A stretch of DNA of 17,916 nucleotides from CAG-390 sp045531455 (GTDB taxonomy: Bacteria; Bacillota; Clostridia; Oscillospirales; CAG-272), in the NCBI GenBank assembly GCA_045531455.1, contig JAZSEA010000062.1:1-17916 (forward strand), given 5' to 3'. The translations under genes and the position numbers were made by a program. Position 1 is the first letter of the stretch. Each line of letters opens with the position of its first letter. Under the pieces are notes generated by a model. That model was not told where the DNA came from, did no database searches, and saw only the letters and a list, made by a program, of their open reading frames with translations. Positions 14,337 through 17,916 of the stretch are shown here, one piece after another.

Positions 14337-15296
14337 ATGAAATTATCTTTTGAACAGATCAAGACAATAACGGTCGGTGCGGTGAATATTGAGTGCGCCG
14401 ACGGCGGTACCAGATTTTATAAGTGCACACAAAAGCAGATCGACGCTTGGTACAGAAAGAACGACGTTCTCGGCAGCCGCGCGGCGGGAAGCACGGGCGT
14501 AAGGCTCGATTTTCACACGAATTCAAAAAAGCTCGCCTTCCGCGTGCTTGACGGAGGAAAATTCGAGGTACATGTGGACGGTCTCGTTCGGGCGGCGTAT
14601 AAGCTCGGAGCGGGCGAGAGGGCAGAGATCGAGCTTTCGGGTCCTCTCGGCGATAAGCTTGACGAATGTAGGGTAACGGTAATTCTACCCTCGCACGACA
14701 GAGGCGGTATTATTGATTATATTGAGATCGACGACGGCGCATTCGTCCGTCCGCATAAGTTTGATTGCAAAATGCTCTTTATCGGCGACTCGATCACGCA
14801 GGGCTGGGCTTCCTCGCTTGACAGCTATTCCTATGCCTACCGCATCTCGTCCTTCTTCAATGCGGAAAGCGTTATTCAGGGTATCGGCGGCGCGTATTTT
14901 AACGAGGAGAGCTTCGATAGTCTGCCCTTTGACCCCGATATTGTTTTCGTGGCTTACGGAACGAATGATTTCGGTCATTACAAGACATATGACGAGCTGA
15001 GAGCGCATTGCGAGGCTCATCTCGGACTTATTGCAGAGGAATATAAGGGCAAGAAGGTCTTCGTGCTGTCTCCGATCTGGCGAGATCAGCGTGACGGAAA
15101 GGCAATGGGCACCTTCGAGGGCTGCCGCGCGATCATTATCGATGCTGCCGAAAAGCTCGGTCTCATTCATATCGACGGCTTGAAGCTCGTTCCGCCTCTG
15201 CCGTCCCTCTTTGCCGACGGATTCCTGCATCCGAATGACAACGGTTTTTCGCTCTATGCGGAAAATCTGATCAAGGAAATCATTGATAAAATATAA
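14337..15296 (+). CDS. SGNH/GDSL-family esterase with N-terminal beta domain
   Basis: The 319-residue product has no signal peptide. Residues about 1-130 form a beta-rich domain like the N-terminal domain of family 2 carbohydrate esterases (RFYKCTQKQIDAWYRKND; GSTGVRLDFHTNSKKL; FEVHVDG). The catalytic domain follows: block I FIGDSITQG with Ser152, an IQGIGGAY segment supplying the oxyanion glycine, block III YGTNDFGHY with Asn210, and block V DGFLHPND with Asp294 and His298. Relatives remove acetyl groups from xylan or other glycans; the missing export signal suggests a cytoplasmic role, perhaps on imported oligosaccharides. AGGAG lies just before the ATG. The gene is second in a unit with the truncated unknown gene. 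Confidence 0.88.
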   Translation: MKLSFEQIKTITVGAVNIECADGGTRFYKCTQKQIDAWYRKNDVLGSRAAGSTGVRLDFHTNSKKLAFRVLDGGKFEVHVDGLVRAAYKLGAGERAEIELSGPLGDKLDECRVTVILPSHDRGGIIDYIEIDDGAFVRPHKFDCKMLFIGDSITQGWASSLDSYSYAYRISSFFNAESVIQGIGGAYFNEESFDSLPFDPDIVFVAYGTNDFGHYKTYDELRAHCEAHLGLIAEEYKGKKVFVLSPIWRDQRDGKAMGTFEGCRAIIIDAAEKLGLIHIDGLKLVPPLPSLFADGFLHPNDNGFSLYAENLIKEIIDKI

Positions 15297-15321
15297 TTGC
15301 CTCGAAAAATAGAATTTGTTT

Positions 15322-15336
15322 TGTGATCAGATCACA
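15322..15336. promoter_or_regulatory. Perfect 15-bp palindrome TGTGATC-A-GATCACA
   Basis: Two 7-bp arms flank a single central A, directly upstream of the -10 at 15358. TGTGA..TCACA is the CRP/FNR-family half-site pattern, but the spacing is N5 instead of the N6 of E. coli CRP. TAATTGC (15294-15300) and GCAATTA (15337-15343) form a further exact pair around it. A regulator-binding site overlapping the -35 region is likely; the regulator is not identified. Confidence 0.6.
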
Positions 15337-15354
15337 GCAATTACCGGATGAAAA

Positions 15355-15363
15355 TGATATAAT
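15355..15363 (+). promoter_or_regulatory. Extended -10 promoter of the miniprotein gene
   Basis: TGA-TATAAT gives an extended -10 (TATAAT at 15358-15363). No good -35 is present at the expected distance (15335-15340), where the palindrome arm sits instead, consistent with activator dependence. Confidence 0.6.
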
Positions 15364-15405
15364 ATAGCTGTAAATAATAAATGACACAAAGAAAGGTAAA
15401 CACAA

Positions 15406-15486
15406 ATGTTTAACATATACGATAAAAAAGATATAGCTATGATGGTTTTGATCGCGGTATTTATGCTCGGACTTTTGGCTGCATAA
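15406..15486 (+). CDS. 26-residue membrane miniprotein
   Basis: The ORF runs from ATG 15406 to TAA 15484, with GAAAGG (15391-15396) nine bases before the start and a promoter at 15355-15363. The peptide has a short polar head with basic residues (MFNIYDKKDI) and a hydrophobic helix to the end (MMVLIAVFMLGLLAA), so a single-span membrane peptide is predicted. It sits between a palindromic operator-like site and a hairpin, upstream of pyruvate formate-lyase. Small hydrophobic peptides of this type can be toxins, leader peptides or regulators of membrane proteins; the sequence does not decide among them. Confidence 0.6.
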   Translation: MFNIYDKKDIAMMVLIAVFMLGLLAA

Positions 15487-15496
15487 CCCAAAAACC

Positions 15497-15522
15497 ATGC
15501 TCCGCCGTTTTCGGCGGAGCAT
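15497..15522. terminator. Strong stem-loop after the miniprotein gene
   Basis: An 11-bp perfect stem, ATGCTCCGCCG and CGGCGGAGCAT, has a TTTT loop and starts 11 bases after the stop. On the plus strand it is followed by AAAAAA instead of T's. On the minus strand it is followed by GGTTTTTGG. It is probably a terminator or a barrier between the miniprotein and pfl promoters, but the plus-strand tail is atypical. Confidence 0.6.
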
Positions 15523-15532
15523 AAAAAACATA

Positions 15533-15561
15533 TTGACTTTTATTAAATAATATAGTATAAT
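15533..15561 (+). promoter_or_regulatory. Promoter of the pyruvate formate-lyase operon
   Basis: TTGACT (15533-15538) and TATAAT (15556-15561) are 17 bases apart. The start point should fall near 15568, immediately before the riboswitch, leaving a leader of about 107 bases. Confidence 0.88.
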
Positions 15562-15568
15562 TATTATG

Positions 15569-15656
15569 TATCACTGGCGGGAACGTGAATTAACACAGTG
15601 TGATATAAATATCAAGCCTTTGCCGTCCGTCTGGGCGATCTTTTGATCGGGCTTTT
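15569..15656 (+). promoter_or_regulatory. ZTP (pfl motif) riboswitch
   Basis: The pfl leader carries the hallmarks of the ZTP/ZMP riboswitch. P1 is TATCAC (15569-15574) with GTGATA (15600-15605); the conserved CTGGCGGGAAC follows; P2 is GTG/CAC around AATTAA; and the 3' signature CCGTCTGGGC lies at 15627-15636. GGCGG (15576-15580) can pair with CCGTC (15623-15627 or 15627-15631) as the pseudoknot. In this class, ZMP or ZTP accumulating when 10-formyltetrahydrofolate is scarce binds the RNA and turns on one-carbon and purine genes. Placing pyruvate formate-lyase, which supplies formate, under such control is an established association and gave the motif its name. Identification is by eye from motif and context. 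Confidence 0.87.
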
Positions 15657-15659
15657 ATT
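15614..15659 (+). terminator. Expression-platform terminator of the ZTP riboswitch
   Basis: CGATC-TTTT-GATCG (15636-15649) is extended by AAGCC (15614-15618) pairing with GGCTT (15650-15654), followed by TTATT. The same GCC at 15616-15618 can instead pair with GGC at 15634-15636 to close the aptamer's 3' hairpin. The two folds are mutually exclusive, consistent with a ligand-activated antitermination switch. Confidence 0.7.
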
Positions 15660-15674
15660 CAAAGGAGAACTACA

Positions 15675-17906
15675 ATGAAATTTGAACAATGGAATGGCTT
15701 CAGTGGTGAAGAATGGCAAAATGAGGTAAACGTCCGCCAGTTTATTCAGGACAACTATACCCCCTACACGGGTGACGCTTCCTTTCTTGCGGGACCGACC
15801 GCGCGTACTTCGGCTCTGATGGACAAGCTGAACGCGCTTCTCAAGCAGGAGAGCGACAACGGCGGTCTTCTCGACATCGACACGATGACGGTTTCCTCGC
15901 TTACAAGCTACGGCGCGGGTTATCTCGACAAGGAAAATGAGCTTATCGTCGGTCTTCAGACCGATGCGCCCCTCCGCCGCGGAGTAAATCCCTTCGGCGG
16001 TATCAGAATGGCACGCTCTGCCTGTGCCGCTTACGGCTACGAGCTTTCCGACAAGATCGAGAACGAATTTCAGTTCCGCACGACTCACAACGACGGCGTT
16101 TTCCGCGTTTATACCGACGAAATGAAGAAGGCACGCCATATCGGCGTTATGACGGGACTTCCCGATGCTTACGGACGCGGAAGAATCATCGGCGACTACC
16201 GCCGAGTTGCGCTTTACGGTATTGATTATCTTATCGAGCAGAAGAGAGCAGACAAGGCTAAGATCGGTCTCGGCAATATGAACACCGATACCATTCGCCT
16301 TTCCGAGGAGCTCTTTCAGCAGATCGCATTCCTCGGCAAGACCAAGGAAATGGCAGCTATCTACGGTTACGATATCTCCGCGCCCGCAAAAAATGCGCGC
16401 GAGGCTATTCAGTGGACCTATTTCGCATACCTTGCATCTATCAAGGAGCAGAACGGTGCGGCAATGTCGATGGGACGAGTTGCATCATTCTTTGATATCT
16501 ATATTCAGCGCGATATCGAGGCGGGAATCCTCGATGAGAGCGGCGCACAGGAGCTTATCGACGATTTCGTAATGAAGCTCCGTATGGCACGTCATCTCCG
16601 CACACCCGAATACAACGAGCTCTTCGGCGGCGACCCGATGTGGATCACCGAGAGTGTCGGCGGTATGGGCGTTTCGGGTAAGACTCTCGTTACAAAATCT
16701 TCCTTCCGAATCCTCAATACCCTCTATAACCTCGGTCCCGCTCCCGAGCCTAATCTTACTATCCTTTGGTCGGAGCATCTTCCCGAGGGATTCAAGAAAT
16801 TCTGCGCGAAGGTCTCGATCGACACCGACTCTATCCAGTACGAAAACGACGATCTTATGCGCGTTATCTACGGCGACGACTACGGAATCGCTTGCTGTGT
16901 TTCGGCAATGAAGATCGGCAAGCAGATGCAGTTCTTCGGCGCAAGATGCAATCTGCCGAAGCTCCTTCTTCTCGCACTCAACGGCGGCTACGACTCTGTT
17001 TCCGAGATGAAGATCGGTCCGCAGATCGAGCCCTACGGCGCGGAAAAGCTCGATTACGAGGCAGTCAAGGCACGCTTTGGAATTTATCTCGAGTGGCTCT
17101 GCCGTCTCTACGTCAACACGATGAACGTAATCCACTTTATGCACGATAAATATGCTTATGAGAAGACTCAGATGGCTCTCCACGATACCGACGTTGAGCG
17201 AATGATGGCGTTCGGAGTTGCGGGTCTTTCGGTCATCGCGGACTCGATGAGCGCAATCAAATATGCGAACGTCAAGCCCATACGCGACGAAAACGGATAC
17301 ATAGTTGACTTTGAGACTACCGGAGACTTCCCAAAATACGGAAATGACGACGACCGCGTTGACTCGATCGCCAAGGGAATCCTCAAGGACGTTATCGAGG
17401 AGCTCCGTAAGACTCCTACTTATAAGAACGCCAAGCACACTCTCTCCGCGCTGACGATCACCTCGAACGTCGTTTACGGCAAGAAGACGGGTTCGACTCC
17501 CGACGGAAGAAAGAAGGGTGAGCCCTTTGCACCCGGTGCAAATCCGATGCATAACCGCGAGACAAACGGTGCGCTCGCATCTCTCAACACGCTGACCAAG
17601 ATGCCCTACGACTGTTGCCGCGACGGCATCTCGAACACCTTCTCGATCACCCCGGAAGCCCTCGGACGTACGGAAGACGAACGCACCGGCAATCTCGTCA
17701 CCATTCTCGACGGTTATTTTGCAAAGAGGGCGCATCACATCAATGTCAACGTCATGAACCGCGAGACTCTCATGAAAGCATACGAAAATCCCGAAGCGTA
17801 CCCGAACCTCACCATCCGTGTCTCGGGTTATGCCGTCAACTTCTGCAAGCTTTCCCGTGAGCAGCAGAAGGAAGTCATCTCCCGTACCTTCCATACCACC
17901 GTCTGA
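15675..17906 (+). CDS. pflB: Pyruvate formate-lyase (formate C-acetyltransferase)
   Basis: This glycyl radical enzyme converts pyruvate and CoA to acetyl-CoA and formate in the cytoplasm. It has 743 residues, close to the ~760 of the E. coli enzyme. The adjacent catalytic cysteines are Cys407 and Cys408 in YGIACCVSAM, and the radical-bearing glycine is Gly718 in RVSGYAVNF near the C-terminus. Other family landmarks include GLPDAYGRGRIIGDYRR, GPAPEPNLTILWS and GSTPDGRKKGEPFAPGANP. The adjacent Cys pair distinguishes PFL from diol dehydratases and aryl-succinate synthases. AAAGGAG (15661-15667) lies seven bases before the ATG. Formate made here feeds 10-formyl-tetrahydrofolate, matching control by the ZTP riboswitch. 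The stop overlaps a probable activase start. Confidence 0.97.
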   Translation: MKFEQWNGFSGEEWQNEVNVRQFIQDNYTPYTGDASFLAGPTARTSALMDKLNALLKQESDNGGLLDIDTMTVSSLTSYGAGYLDKENELIVGLQTDAPLRRGVNPFGGIRMARSACAAYGYELSDKIENEFQFRTTHNDGVFRVYTDEMKKARHIGVMTGLPDAYGRGRIIGDYRRVALYGIDYLIEQKRADKAKIGLGNMNTDTIRLSEELFQQIAFLGKTKEMAAIYGYDISAPAKNAREAIQWTYFAYLASIKEQNGAAMSMGRVASFFDIYIQRDIEAGILDESGAQELIDDFVMKLRMARHLRTPEYNELFGGDPMWITESVGGMGVSGKTLVTKSSFRILNTLYNLGPAPEPNLTILWSEHLPEGFKKFCAKVSIDTDSIQYENDDLMRVIYGDDYGIACCVSAMKIGKQMQFFGARCNLPKLLLLALNGGYDSVSEMKIGPQIEPYGAEKLDYEAVKARFGIYLEWLCRLYVNTMNVIHFMHDKYAYEKTQMALHDTDVERMMAFGVAGLSVIADSMSAIKYANVKPIRDENGYIVDFETTGDFPKYGNDDDRVDSIAKGILKDVIEELRKTPTYKNAKHTLSALTITSNVVYGKKTGSTPDGRKKGEPFAPGANPMHNRETNGALASLNTLTKMPYDCCRDGISNTFSITPEALGRTEDERTGNLVTILDGYFAKRAHHINVNVMNRETLMKAYENPEAYPNLTIRVSGYAVNFCKLSREQQKEVISRTFHTTV

Positions 17907-17916
17907 TGAACGGGGT
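17906..17916 (+). CDS. pflA: Probable start of the pyruvate formate-lyase activating enzyme (3' partial)
   Basis: An ATG at 17906-17908 overlaps the pfl stop in TGATG and reads Met-Asn-Gly before the window ends. PFL-activating radical SAM enzymes commonly follow pfl and begin M-(N/K)-G-x-I-H-S. Only three complete codons are visible, so the call rests on context. No Shine-Dalgarno site precedes it, implying translational coupling. Confidence 0.5.

Noticed and set aside
16485..17894. Minus-strand open frame of 469 codons
   Set aside because: It is antisense to pyruvate formate-lyase, which has intact catalytic motifs over its full length; codon bias explains the lack of antisense stops.

Overview
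The window looks like chromosome of an uncultured anaerobic Clostridia member, probably an Oscillospiraceae/Ruminococcaceae-type gut or rumen bacterium. This is inferred from four things: many near-consensus sigma-A promoters with 17-bp spacing, Thr/Glu/Pro-rich lipoprotein linkers, a dockerin-bearing secreted protein, and a fermentative pyruvate formate-lyase controlled by a ZTP ('pfl' motif) riboswitch. No phage, transposase, tRNA, rRNA or CRISPR locus is visible.

Layout. Positions 1-129 are the 3' end of a small gene with a CPFCG zinc-binding tail. Positions 130-530 hold a degenerate dispersed repeat, a bidirectional terminator and an unusual array of small hairpins. A YwaF-like membrane protein runs on the minus strand (534-1286). 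It is followed by a second copy of the dispersed repeat (1431-1500), an XRE/TPR regulator (1606-2652), a two-helix membrane protein (2730-3041) and a possible coupled 41-residue ORF. A 1146-residue secreted protein (3202-6642) carries DLN-AGG repeats, InlB-type repeats, two parallel beta-helix domains and a C-terminal dockerin. A lipoprotein SGNH hydrolase with a duplicated novel domain follows (6788-8647).

Positions 8795-13456 form a compact four-gene operon between two terminators. It encodes a cytoplasmic PhnP-like metallo-beta-lactamase (MBL) fold enzyme, a surface protein with a Gly-Cys-Gly transmembrane tail, a solute-binding-like lipoprotein without permeases, and an extracytoplasmic ComEC-like MBL lipoprotein. 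This is the best candidate for an undescribed system: three exported proteins and one cytoplasmic MBL enzyme made together.

Positions 13548-15296 hold a two-gene unit: an unrecognised AT-richer gene whose reading frame is cut by a TGA but clearly continues for 30 codons, and a second SGNH esterase. After it come a 15-bp palindrome, a promoter and a 26-residue membrane miniprotein (15406-15486). The window closes with a strong promoter, a ZTP riboswitch with a terminator platform, pyruvate formate-lyase (15675-17906), and the first codons of what is probably its activating enzyme, overlapping the stop as TGATG.

Four starts were moved from the longest ORF using ribosome-binding sites and promoters: the genes beginning at 1286 (minus), 1606, 9675 and 13548.
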